DNA of 64,000 bases, taken from positions 697 through 64,696 of the forward strand of contig UBXV01000037.1 of the NCBI GenBank assembly GCA_900469625.1, in the 5' to 3' direction. The stretch's first letter is position 1. The number at the start of each line of letters is the position of its first letter. Under the pieces are notes generated by a model that was not told the DNA's origin, searched no databases, and was given only the letters and a program-made list of their open reading frames with translations. Positions 8,021 to 17,086 of this stretch are shown here, one piece after another. This stretch comes from Hyphomicrobiales bacterium (lineage in GTDB: Bacteria; Pseudomonadota; Alphaproteobacteria; Rhizobiales; Rhizobiaceae). The position numbers and the translations under genes are program-made.

Positions 8021-11008
8021 ATGGCATCCGTGGTACCGGCACATTCACTCGTCGATGGGACAAGATATGGAGGGCTGACGCGTTACGCGGGCCTGATGGC
8101 GACGACGGCGCTTGTTTTGTTCTGCACCGCCACGACAGTCGATGCGCAAGGCGTGTCGAACGGGTCGACGATCCCTGCCGAGACCCGGACCAACGAAACG
8201 GTGCATACGTTCAACATCCCGGCCCAGCCACTTTCCAGTGCGCTGAGCGCCTTCAGCCGGCAGACCGGACTGCAGATTTCGCAACCGGCGAGCCTTGGCC
8301 GCAATGTGTCCTCGACCGCGGTGAACGGCCGCTATACCGCGCAACAGGGCCTTGAGCGGCTGCTGCAGGGCAGCGGCATCCGCTTCCACGTCAATGGCGA
8401 CAACGCTGCGGTTCTCGGGCAAGCCGCAGCACCCGTGGACGCGTCCCTGGCGACAGGCTCCACGCAACTCGAGGCGATAACGGTGCGTGGCGGGCGCGTT
8501 CGCTCGCCGAAGGACGAGGTCTATACCGCGCCGAATTCCACCATCTACATCTCCTCAGAGACGATCGACCGCTTCAGCCATCGCACCGCCGGCGACATGC
8601 TGAAGGGGCAACCGGGCGTGCAGGTGGGCGACAGCCGCAACGGCGGCGGCCTCGACGTCAACATCCGCGGCATCCAGGGCCAGAACCGCGTTGCAGTCAC
8701 CGTCGACGGCGGCCAGCAGGCGCTCGACACCTATCGCGGCTACGCCGGCACGCAGCAGCGCAGCTACATCGATCCCGATCTGATCGGCGGCGTGCTGATC
8801 AACAAAGGCCCTAGCGTTACTCCCGGCGCCTCCGGCGCCATCGGCGGCACCGTCGCGATGCAGACGATCGGCGTCGGTGACATTCTCAAGGACGGAGCGA
8901 GCTTCGGCGTCAGGCTGAAGGGCGACATGTCGGACAATGGGATCTCGCCGCAGGAACCGCGCAGCGGCGTGCCCCGCTGGGAAAAGCACAGCGCCAACGC
9001 TCGCACGGAGCGCGGCAACATCTTCAATTCCGATGCCAAGTCCGGCAGCGCCGCGGTCGCCTACAGCAACGAGTATTTCGATCTCGTCGGCGCCTTGGCC
9101 AAGCGCAACGAGGGCAACTATTTCGCCGGTTCGCATGGTCGCGACCGCTACCGCATCTTCACGCCGCAGCGCCGCTGGGACGGCAGCACCTCTTTTTATG
9201 AGGAGCAGTCCGTGGCCAAGGTCTACAAGGAGGGCGAGGAGGTCATGAACACCTCGAGCAACACCCAGTCGGTGCTGCTCAAGGCGACGATCCGGCCGAC
9301 CGACGAACAGACGCTCGATGTCGGCTATCGCCATTTCGACGGCCGCTTCGGCGAGATCATGCCCTCCGTCATCTTCCGCGGCAGCAAGGACACCCTCGGA
9401 CAGTGGCCGCTCGGTTCGATGGAGATCGACGCCCTGAACGCGCGTTACGCCTATGACCCCGCTGACAACGACCTGATCAACTTCAAGGCCAACGTCTGGA
9501 TGACGGATGCCGACAGCGAACTGCTGAACGGCGGACCGATGGTTCCTCGGTCCCAGCGGTCCGACTTCGACAACGATTACGGCTGGGCGCGCCAGCAGAA
9601 CCGGCGCTGGGGCATCGACGCCAGCAACAAGGCGGAGTTCGACACCGGCCTCGGTCAGGCGACGCTCGATTTCGGGGCATCGTTCATGAACGAGACCATC
9701 CGCCCCGCCGACGGCGTCGTCATCACCCTGGATGACCGCAACAACAACCGGATCCTGCGCGATGGCGACCGCCAGGAGGGCAGCCTCTCGGGGCAATTCA
9801 CGCTGCAGCCGACGGATGCGCTCTCGGTCCGCTTTGGCGGCCGCTATGTCAGGTTCAACAGCAAGGACAACAACCGGCATTCGCAAGCAATCTACGAGAA
9901 GAGGTCCTACAGAAACATCCTGCTGAAGGATGGAAACAGCTGGGTGGCCAACGCCACTTGGTTCGCCGACAAGGACGGCAACTTCACCGATGCCACCAAC
10001 CCGCTGCTGAACGACGGCAAGGCGACCACCTATTCCGACAACTCCGAGGTCAGGATCGGCGACCTCAAATACAACTCGACCACCGTCTATGCGCCGCAGG
10101 TCGCCGAGTTCGTGAAGGAGTATCGATACGGCGATCGGCTCGAACGCAAGGACGGCGGCTTTGCGCCGGCCTTCGGCATCAGCCACAACATCACGGACGA
10201 CACCCTCGTCTATGTGAATTACACCGAAGGCCTGCGCATGCCGGGCCTGTTCGAATCCTCGCAGGGCACACTGCAGGTCACACAGGCCGGAACCCTGAAG
10301 CCCGAACGCTCCCGCGCCTGGGAAATCGGCGCAAGCACGGTGGCATCGGATCTCCTGTCGCCCGGCGACACTGCCGGGCTCAAGCTCGCCTACTTCAATA
10401 CGAAAATCGACGACTACATAACCCGCTTCTACAACCCCACAGGCAACGGCATGATGCTGATGAGCAATGCCGAGAGCTTCAAGGTTTCCGGCCTGGAGCT
10501 ACAGGCAAATTACGACGAGGGCCGGTTCTTCGCCGATCTTTCGACCACCTACTACTTCAACGCCGAGACCTGCGATCCCGTCGTCGCCGCCCAGCTGCGG
10601 GCGGCAGCCAGTCAATACACCCGCACGGAAGGCACCCCGAACTGCACGCCGGGCGGCTTCAGCGGCTCCTACGCCAACACGCAGAACCCGCCGAAATACG
10701 CCGTGAACGTTACCGCCGGCGCCCGCTTCCTCGATGAAACCCTGACGATCGGCGGCCGCATGACCTACACCAGCGGTCCGGTGGAAAAGCTCGACCAGCC
10801 CTGGCAGAAGAATGTCACGGCAGCCCAGGTCTATTATCACCCGGTCGCGGTCTTCGATGCGTTCCTTGCCTACGAGCTGCGCGAAGACGCGGTGCTGAAC
10901 CTGTCGGTCGAAAACCTCACCGACCGCTACTATCTCGATCCGCTGGCGCAAAGCATGATGCCGGCACCGGGACGCACCTTCCGCGCGGGCCTGACGATGA
11001 AATTCTGA
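8021..11008 (+). CDS. TonB-dependent outer-membrane receptor with STN signalling domain (probable heme/iron uptake)
   Basis: 995 residues. A signal sequence lies near residues 20-43; an STN domain (about 62-132) for signalling to FecR follows; then a TonB-box-like EAITV near 151, a plug domain (about 165-290, with LKGQPGVQVGDSRNGGG) and a 22-strand barrel ending in FRAGLTMKF with terminal Phe. Plug and barrel look most like the hemoglobin/heme receptor group. Their FRAP and NPNL boxes appear degenerate here (LRMP and TLKPE), so the ligand is uncertain. AGGAGAGAG precedes the ATG. No hemophore or permease gene is adjacent. Confidence 0.9.
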   Translation: MASVVPAHSLVDGTRYGGLTRYAGLMATTALVLFCTATTVDAQGVSNGSTIPAETRTNETVHTFNIPAQPLSSALSAFSRQTGLQISQPASLGRNVSSTAVNGRYTAQQGLERLLQGSGIRFHVNGDNAAVLGQAAAPVDASLATGSTQLEAITVRGGRVRSPKDEVYTAPNSTIYISSETIDRFSHRTAGDMLKGQPGVQVGDSRNGGGLDVNIRGIQGQNRVAVTVDGGQQALDTYRGYAGTQQRSYIDPDLIGGVLINKGPSVTPGASGAIGGTVAMQTIGVGDILKDGASFGVRLKGDMSDNGISPQEPRSGVPRWEKHSANARTERGNIFNSDAKSGSAAVAYSNEYFDLVGALAKRNEGNYFAGSHGRDRYRIFTPQRRWDGSTSFYEEQSVAKVYKEGEEVMNTSSNTQSVLLKATIRPTDEQTLDVGYRHFDGRFGEIMPSVIFRGSKDTLGQWPLGSMEIDALNARYAYDPADNDLINFKANVWMTDADSELLNGGPMVPRSQRSDFDNDYGWARQQNRRWGIDASNKAEFDTGLGQATLDFGASFMNETIRPADGVVITLDDRNNNRILRDGDRQEGSLSGQFTLQPTDALSVRFGGRYVRFNSKDNNRHSQAIYEKRSYRNILLKDGNSWVANATWFADKDGNFTDATNPLLNDGKATTYSDNSEVRIGDLKYNSTTVYAPQVAEFVKEYRYGDRLERKDGGFAPAFGISHNITDDTLVYVNYTEGLRMPGLFESSQGTLQVTQAGTLKPERSRAWEIGASTVASDLLSPGDTAGLKLAYFNTKIDDYITRFYNPTGNGMMLMSNAESFKVSGLELQANYDEGRFFADLSTTYYFNAETCDPVVAAQLRAAASQYTRTEGTPNCTPGGFSGSYANTQNPPKYAVNVTAGARFLDETLTIGGRMTYTSGPVEKLDQPWQKNVTAAQVYYHPVAVFDAFLAYELREDAVLNLSVENLTDRYYLDPLAQSMMPAPGRTFRAGLTMKF

Positions 11009-11028
11009 TGAGATCGGGAATCCGTGAA

Positions 11029-11059
11029 AACGGTGCGGCACGTCCGCGCCGTTTTTTTT
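11029..11059 (+). terminator. Intrinsic terminator after the TonB receptor
   Basis: AACGGTGCGG pairs with CCGCGCCGTT (10 positions, one G-U) around a CACGT loop and runs into eight T. It closes the sigma-FecR-receptor transcript 20 bases after the stop codon. Confidence 0.9.
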
Positions 11060-11197
11060 CGTTCTGCAACAGAAAACGGCAGTCACGCCAATGAGATGGC
11101 ACTCCGGCACGCAACGACTGCGCTATAAGCGCTCGGTGCAGAAGGCCGAGGCGATGGCGCCGGCCCTGAACGTCTGAATTTGATCGGTTGGGAAAAA

Positions 11198-11272
11198 TGG
11201 AGCGGGTGAGGCGATTCGAACGCCCGACCCCAACCTTGGCAAGGTTGTGCTCTACCCCTGAGCTACACCCGC
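11198..11272 (-). tRNA. tRNA-Gly (anticodon GCC)
   Basis: The minus strand gives a complete 75-base cloverleaf: acceptor GCGGGTG paired with CACCCGC, D arm GCTCAGGGGTAGAGC, anticodon stem-loop CCTTGCCAAGG with GCC in the anticodon position, T arm GGGCGTTCGAATCGCC, discriminator T, and an encoded CCA at 11198-11200. It faces the receptor cassette and is not followed by an integrase. Confidence 0.97.
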
Positions 11273-11527
11273 TCATTAACCTCGGTCCGGGGGTAGTCGG
11301 TGGACCGTGGCGGCGCCGTGTCTTGCGGCGACGGGCGGTATATGGCCTAAGCGATTTTGGAATGCAACAGGGAAATGACGCGAAATCGAATATTTTTTGG
11401 GAAGCCCCTCAGGAAGCCCGCAAATGCCGCGTTTTCGCGCCCCGCCGCCGCCTGCAAGATTGCAGGGCGCGGACGTTTTCCCCTAAAGCAGACCGGAAAA
11501 AACCGATTTGGCAGGAGAATCACCCCG

Positions 11528-12037
11528 ATGAATGACGCGCAACCGAAGACCGCGGACGAACTTTTTCGTTTTCTCGACGATCTCGGCATCGAACACAGCA
11601 CCAAAAACCACGAGCCGGTGTTCACCGTGGCCGAATCGGTGGCGCTGCGCGACGAGATCCCCGGCGGTCACACCAAGAACCTGTTCGTGAAGGACAAGAA
11701 GGACAACTACTTCCTGCTGACCGTCGAGGAACATGCGACCGTCGACCTGAAGACGGTGCACCAGGTGATCGGCGCGTCGAGCAAGGTCTCCTTCGGCAAG
11801 CCGGAAAAGCTGATGGAATATCTCGGCGTCATTCCGGGAGCCGTCACCGCACTCGGCGCGATCAACGACACCGGCGGCAACGTCAAGGTGATCATCGACG
11901 AGGAGCTGATGAAGTTCGATGTGATCAACTGCCATCCGCTCTCCAACGACGCCACCACCTCGATCGGCTCGAAGGATCTGCTGCGCTTCATGGAAGCCAC
12001 GGGACATGAACCGCTTGTCTTGAAAGTGACAGCCTGA
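11528..12037 (+). CDS. ProX/YbaK-type prolyl-tRNA editing deacylase
   Basis: 169 residues with the YbaK/ProRS-INS fold. Visible motifs are VFTVAESVALRDEIPGGHTKNLFVKDKK and the CHPLSNDATTSIGSKDLLRF end. Stand-alone proteins of this family hydrolyse mischarged Ala-tRNA(Pro) (ProXp-ala), compensating for prolyl-tRNA synthetases without the editing insert, as in most alphaproteobacteria. The ATG at 11528 follows AGGAGAATC. The thioredoxin gene follows after 58 bases on the same strand. Confidence 0.85.
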   Translation: MNDAQPKTADELFRFLDDLGIEHSTKNHEPVFTVAESVALRDEIPGGHTKNLFVKDKKDNYFLLTVEEHATVDLKTVHQVIGASSKVSFGKPEKLMEYLGVIPGAVTALGAINDTGGNVKVIIDEELMKFDVINCHPLSNDATTSIGSKDLLRFMEATGHEPLVLKVTA

Positions 12038-12095
12038 CATACGATCTTTGGCGCGAATGCAGGAAGCCGGATGAAGAGCCGGCGAGGAGAGAAGA

Positions 12096-13073
12096 ATGAC
12101 GGGCAACGACAATCCCTATGCAGGGTCCTTCGGCAACCAGATGAGCGCTTCGGCTTCCTTCGGCGGCCAGCCGGTCGCAGCCGCCCCGACAGGTGGTGAC
12201 CTGATCAAGGAAACGACGACCGCCAACTTTTCCAAGGATGTGCTCGACGCGTCGCGCCAGCAGCCTGTTCTCGTCGATTTCTGGGCGCCCTGGTGCGGTC
12301 CGTGCAAGCAGCTGACCCCATTGATCGAAAAGGTCGTGACGGAAGCTGCCGGCCGCGTGAAGCTCGTCAAGATGAACATCGACGACCACCCGTCGATTGC
12401 CGGCCAGCTCGGCATCCAGTCGATCCCCGCCGTCATCGCCTTCGTCGGCGGCCGGCCGGTCGACGGCTTCATGGGTGCGGTGCCGGAAAGCCAGATCAAG
12501 CAGTTCATCGAAAAGGTCGCAGGCCCTGCCGTCGACGACAGCAAGGCCGAGATCGAGGCAGCCCTCGCCGACGCCAAGGGGTTGCTGGAAACCGGCGATG
12601 CCGAGAACGCCGCCGGCCTCTTCGGCGCCGTGCTGCAGGCGGACCCGGACAATGTGGTGGCCATTGCCGGCATGGTCGATTGCATGATCACGCTCGGCCA
12701 GCTCGCCGAAGCGCGCGAAGCGCTGTCGGGCCTGCCAGAAGATCTTGCCAAGGATGCCGGTATCGGCGCGATCGCCAAGAAGCTCGACCAGATCGAGGAA
12801 GCCCGCAAGCTCGGCGATCCGAACGCCCTCGAGCAGCGCCTGGCCGCCAACCCGGACGACCACGAAGCCCGCATGATGCTCGCCAAGATCCGCAACGTCG
12901 AAGGCGACCGCGACGGCGCCGCCGACCATCTGCTGACGATCATGAAACGCGACCGGGCCTTCGACGACGACGGCGCACGCCGCGAGCTCGTCTCCTTCTT
13001 CGAAGTCTGGGGCCCGAAGGATCCGGCAACGATCGCCGCCCGCCGCAAGCTGTCGTCGATCCTGTTTTCCTGA
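12096..13073 (+). CDS. Thioredoxin-domain protein with TPR-like C-terminus (CnoX/YbbN family)
   Basis: 325 residues: a 35-residue flexible N-terminus, a thioredoxin domain at about 36-145, and a helical TPR-like region to the end. The redox motif WCGPC at 66-70 is intact. The E. coli family member CnoX has lost the first Cys and acts as a chaperedoxin, whereas alphaproteobacterial relatives keep the dithiol and can be redox-active. GAGGAGAGAAGA precedes the ATG. It leads a same-strand run with the LON-domain and Trm112-like genes. Confidence 0.9.
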   Translation: MTGNDNPYAGSFGNQMSASASFGGQPVAAAPTGGDLIKETTTANFSKDVLDASRQQPVLVDFWAPWCGPCKQLTPLIEKVVTEAAGRVKLVKMNIDDHPSIAGQLGIQSIPAVIAFVGGRPVDGFMGAVPESQIKQFIEKVAGPAVDDSKAEIEAALADAKGLLETGDAENAAGLFGAVLQADPDNVVAIAGMVDCMITLGQLAEAREALSGLPEDLAKDAGIGAIAKKLDQIEEARKLGDPNALEQRLAANPDDHEARMMLAKIRNVEGDRDGAADHLLTIMKRDRAFDDDGARRELVSFFEVWGPKDPATIAARRKLSSILFS

Positions 13074-13215
13074 GCCACCCCGTTTTCCTGAGCTAGACAT
13101 CAAGATCGGTGCGTTTTTCCCTTGAGATTTTCAAGGAGCGCACCATTTCTTGATCTGGTTGGTCACGCCTGGCGCGTGGCGGGGGCAAGACCAGACTTCG
13201 GCAAGGTCGATCGGA

Positions 13216-13896
13216 ATGCATGTCGGAAATGCACGTTATCTAGGTCCGCAGGACTTGCCGGAGATCATTCCGGTGTTTCCGCTGACCGGCGCGCTGCTTT
13301 TGCCGGGCGCCCAGCTGCCGCTCAACATCTTCGAGCCGCGTTATCTCGCGATGCTCGACGACGCGCTGTCGGGCAACCGGCTGATCGGGATCGTGCAGCC
13401 CTCCTTCTGCGAAGGCCGTAACGAAATCGGCGATGGGCCCGTCCCGGCGCTGTGCCAGGTCGGCTGCATCGGCCGCATCACCTCCTTTGCCGAAACCGGC
13501 GACGGTCGCTACATCACCTCGCTGACAGGTGTGTGCCGCTACCGGCTGTTCAGCGAGGTCGCAGGCACCCGCGGCTACCGACGCTTCCGCATTGGGCCTT
13601 TCACGGCCGATCTCGAAAATCGTGACGACGAGAGCCTTGTCGATCGCTCCGCACTGCTGGCTGCCTTCCGGGCCTATCTGGAAGCCAACAAGCTGAAGGC
13701 GGACTGGGAGAGCGTCGAGCGCGCAAGCAACCGCACGCTCGTCAATTCCATGGCGATGATGTCGCCCTATGGTCCGGCGGAAAAACAGGCGCTGCTGGAA
13801 GCGCCTGATCTCAAGACCCGCGCCGAAACGCTGATCGCCATTACCGAGATCGTGCTTGCACGCAATTTCGGCGATGTCGACAACATCCTGCAGTAA
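13216..13896 (+). CDS. LON peptidase N-terminal (substrate-binding) domain protein
   Basis: 226 residues consisting of a stand-alone LON substrate-binding domain: [20 protein letters not shown] near the N-terminus, then [13 protein letters not shown] and [17 protein letters not shown]. There is no AAA+ module or protease Ser-Lys dyad, so it is not a protease; its role in bacteria is unclear. The start at 13216 was chosen because the family normally begins shortly before the IPVFPL motif. It is followed after 10 bases by the Trm112-like gene. Confidence 0.87.
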   Translation: MHVGNARYLGPQDLPEIIPVFPLTGALLLPGAQLPLNIFEPRYLAMLDDALSGNRLIGIVQPSFCEGRNEIGDGPVPALCQVGCIGRITSFAETGDGRYITSLTGVCRYRLFSEVAGTRGYRRFRIGPFTADLENRDDESLVDRSALLAAFRAYLEANKLKADWESVERASNRTLVNSMAMMSPYGPAEKQALLEAPDLKTRAETLIAITEIVLARNFGDVDNILQ

Positions 13897-13906
13897 GCGA
13901 GACACC

Positions 13907-14095
13907 ATGGACGTCAACGCCAGCAAGGTCGATCCGAAACTGCTCGAACTGCTCGTCTGCCCGCTGACCAAGGGCCGGCTCAGCTACCACGCCGACGCCG
14001 GCGAACTCGTCTCGGAAAAGGCGCGGCTCGCCTATCCGATCCGCGACGGCGTTCCGATCATGCTGATTTCCGAGGCCCGCAAGATCGAGGACTGA
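13907..14095 (+). CDS. Trm112-like small protein (UPF0434 family)
   Basis: 62 residues with the compact family pattern [15 protein letters not shown] near the start and [12 protein letters not shown] near the end. In eukaryotes and archaea Trm112 activates methyltransferases; bacterial UPF0434 proteins are of unproven function. Only one Cys of the usual zinc-knuckle set is present, so zinc binding is doubtful. It closes the thioredoxin-LON run, and a RIME repeat follows. Confidence 0.87.
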   Translation: MDVNASKVDPKLLELLVCPLTKGRLSYHADAGELVSEKARLAYPIRDGVPIMLISEARKIED

Positions 14096-14115
14096 GGCGT
14101 TCCTCGCGACGCCTG

Positions 14116-14274
14116 CCCCTCATCCGGCCTGCCGGCCACCTTCTCCCCGCGAGCGGGGAGAAGGAACCCGTTGCGCGCTCGGTGCTCGATTTCTTCTCTT
14201 GAATGTGGCGGCATCATCGCGCACGCGACCTGATCCCCTCTCCCCGCAAGCGGGGAGAGGGCTAGGGTGAGGGG
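14116..14274. repeat. RIME-type rhizobial intergenic mosaic element
   Basis: The element begins CCCCTCATCCGGCCTGCCGG and ends GGGTGAGGGG, so its ends are inverted copies. Inside are two hairpins: CTCCCCGC-GA-GCGGGGAG near 14143-14160 and CTCTCCCCGC-AA-GCGGGGAGAG near 14238-14259. It fills the gap between convergent genes and can act as a transcript end for both. A partial copy lies at 2644-2726. Confidence 0.85.
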
Positions 14275-14301
14275 CAATACCAGGGATGCAGCGCTTGCCG
14301 A

Positions 14302-15516
14302 TCAGATCGGCTGACCGGACAAGAGCCGCGGGTCCGCGTCGCCGGCGATCCCGGCCGCCTGGCGGATGAAGAAGCTTTTCAGCGACGGCAACCGGTCAAC
14401 AAGACCGAGTCCGAAATCGCGGGCGATCCTGACGGGCGTGATGTCGTTCGAAAACAGCCGGTTGAGCACATCCGTCGTCACGCCCATGCGGAACGTGTCG
14501 AAGCGCCGCCAGCTCTGGTAGCGCTCGAGGATCGCCAGCGACCCGATATCGAGCCCGAGGCGGTCTGCCTCGACGATCGTTTCGGCCAGCGCCGCCACGT
14601 CCTTGAAGCCGAGATTGAGGCCCTGGCCGGAAATCGGATGGATGCCGTGGGCGGCATCGCCCGCCAGTGCAAACCGCGGCTTGACGAAGTCGCGCGCCAG
14701 CGTCAGGCCGAGCGGAAAGGCGCGGCGGCCGCCGACAACCTTGAGATGGCCGAGCCGATGGCCGAAGCGGCGCTCCAGCTCTTCCTCGAACAGAAAATCG
14801 TCGCCCTTGACCAGCCGCTCGGCATCGGCGGTACGCTCGGTCCACACCAGCGACGAGCGGTTGTTCTTGAGTGGCAGCATCGCGAAGGGGCCGGCCGGCA
14901 GGAAATGTTCCTCGGCGGTGCCCTCATGCGGGCGCTCGTGCTCGACGGTGGTGACGATACCCGATTGGCCGTAGTCGAATTCGACGGTCTTGATGCCGGC
15001 CGCGTCGCGCAACTTCGAGCGCACGCCGTCGCAGGCAACCAGCAGCCGGGCTTCCAGCTGTTCGCCGCCGGCAAGCGTCACGGCAACCGCGTGGTCGCCG
15101 CTCTCGAAGGTTTCGACCATCGTCGACTGGCGCACCGTAACGCCGAATTCGTCGCAGGCAGCCCGCAGCGCCCCGACCATGGCCGTGTTCGGCACCATAT
15201 GGGCGAACGGCCTGCCTTCTTCGCCCTCGCCGTCGAAGGTGAGAAACACCGGACGCACCGGATCTGATGTCTTCGAATCGGTGATGACCATGCGCCGGAT
15301 CGGCTCGGCCTCCGGCGCGATCGCCTGCCAGACGCCGAGCACATCGAGCATGCGCTCGGCAGCGGACGCCACGGCCGAGGCGCGCTCGTCGCGCTTCCAT
15401 GCCCCTTCCGGTGCGCCGTCGATGACGGAGATGGAAAGATGCGGCGCCGCCTTCTTCAGCGAAACCGCGAGCGAAAGGCCGACATAGCCGCCACCGGCAA
15501 TCAACACATCGATCAT
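14302..15516 (-). CDS. UbiH/UbiF/COQ6-family FAD-dependent hydroxylase
   Basis: 404-residue flavoprotein monooxygenase of the ubiquinone-hydroxylase group. The dinucleotide-binding motif AGGGYVG is at residues 7-13, the DG segment ACDGVRSKLRDAAG is central, and the second FAD motif GDAAHGIHPISGQGLNLGFKD lies around residue 290. Family members hydroxylate the ubiquinone ring at C5, C6 or C1; which position applies here is not decidable by eye. The ATG at 15516 gives the standard start; in-frame sequence upstream overlaps tesB. Confidence 0.9.
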   Translation of the reverse strand: MIDVLIAGGGYVGLSLAVSLKKAAPHLSISVIDGAPEGAWKRDERASAVASAAERMLDVLGVWQAIAPEAEPIRRMVITDSKTSDPVRPVFLTFDGEGEEGRPFAHMVPNTAMVGALRAACDEFGVTVRQSTMVETFESGDHAVAVTLAGGEQLEARLLVACDGVRSKLRDAAGIKTVEFDYGQSGIVTTVEHERPHEGTAEEHFLPAGPFAMLPLKNNRSSLVWTERTADAERLVKGDDFLFEEELERRFGHRLGHLKVVGGRRAFPLGLTLARDFVKPRFALAGDAAHGIHPISGQGLNLGFKDVAALAETIVEADRLGLDIGSLAILERYQSWRRFDTFRMGVTTDVLNRLFSNDITPVRIARDFGLGLVDRLPSLKSFFIRQAAGIAGDADPRLLSGQPI

Positions 15517-15601
15517 CCGCTTTCTCCCGTCGCACTTGAGCATCGTTTCATGCCTATATAGATCAATGCCATCGCCGTTCCTACCATCGGAGACTGCCGA
15601 A

Positions 15602-16492
15602 ATGTCGCGCCCCACCGAGACCGCAACGCCCATGGATGCGCTGCTTGCCACACTCGACCTCGAAAAGCTCGAGGAGAACCTGTTTCGTGGCCGCAGTCCC
15701 CAGGTCGGCTGGCAGCGCGTTTTCGGTGGCCAGGTGATCGGGCAGGCGCTGGTCGCCGCCCAGCGCACCGTCGACGACGGCCGCTACGTGCATTCGCTGC
15801 ATGCCTACTTCATGCGGCCCGGCGATCCCTCCGTGCCGATCATCTACGAGGTCGACCGCATCCGCGACGGCTCGAGCTTTGCCACGCGCCGCGTCGTCGC
15901 CATCCAGCATGGCAAGGCGATCTTCTCGATGTCGGCATCGTTCCAGTATGACGAGGACGGCTTCGATCACCAGATCGACATTCCGAAGGTGGCGATGCCG
16001 GAAACCCTGCCGGGCGAGCAGGAACTGAAGGACAAGTTCCTGGCGCAGGCACCCGAAGCGATCCGGCGTTACTGGGAGCGGCCACGGCCGATCGAGATCC
16101 GCCCGGTCTCGCTCACCCACTACTTCGCCCGCAACGACGGCAAGCCGACGCAGGACGTCTGGGTCAAGGCCGTCGGCCAGGTTCCCGACGAACGCCATCT
16201 GCAGGCGGCCGTTCTCGCCTATCTCTCCGACATGACGCTGCTCGACACCTCGCTCTATGCCCATGGCACGTCGGTGTTCGATCGCAACCTGCAGGTTGCA
16301 AGCCTCGACCACGCCATGTGGTTCCACCGTCCCTGCAAGATGGACGACTGGCTGCTCTATACCCAGGACAGCCCCAGCGCCCACGGTGCCCGCGGCATGA
16401 CCCGCGGCAGCCTTTTTGATCGTTCCGGGGTGCTGATCGCCTCGGTGGCGCAGGAAGGCCTGATCCGGAAAAAGGCACCTGAACAAAAATAA
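15602..16492 (+). CDS. tesB: Acyl-CoA thioesterase II
   Basis: 296-residue double-hotdog thioesterase hydrolysing medium- to long-chain acyl-CoA in the cytoplasm. The catalytic Asp is in AYLSDMTLLDTSL, the Gln is in QEGLIR near the C-terminus, and the N-terminal motif is RVFGGQVIGQALVAAQ. The ATG at 15602 has GGAGA upstream; an in-frame start at 15536 would run into the promoter space shared with the divergent hydroxylase gene 85 bases away. Confidence 0.95.
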   Translation: MSRPTETATPMDALLATLDLEKLEENLFRGRSPQVGWQRVFGGQVIGQALVAAQRTVDDGRYVHSLHAYFMRPGDPSVPIIYEVDRIRDGSSFATRRVVAIQHGKAIFSMSASFQYDEDGFDHQIDIPKVAMPETLPGEQELKDKFLAQAPEAIRRYWERPRPIEIRPVSLTHYFARNDGKPTQDVWVKAVGQVPDERHLQAAVLAYLSDMTLLDTSLYAHGTSVFDRNLQVASLDHAMWFHRPCKMDDWLLYTQDSPSAHGARGMTRGSLFDRSGVLIASVAQEGLIRKKAPEQK

Positions 16493-16546
16493 GGCGACGA
16501 ACCTTTTCTGCCTATTTTTTAATCTTCTAAAGTGACGATTTTTTAG

Positions 16547-17059
<513 letters not shown>

Positions 17060-17086
17060 GCCACGCCGTTCAGGGAGCACTACTCG

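Noticed and set aside
11009-11527. Possible integration site or genomic island at tRNA-Gly
   Set aside because: No integrase, no repeat of the tRNA 3' end and no mobility genes in the window. Kept only as a question about the receptor cassette.
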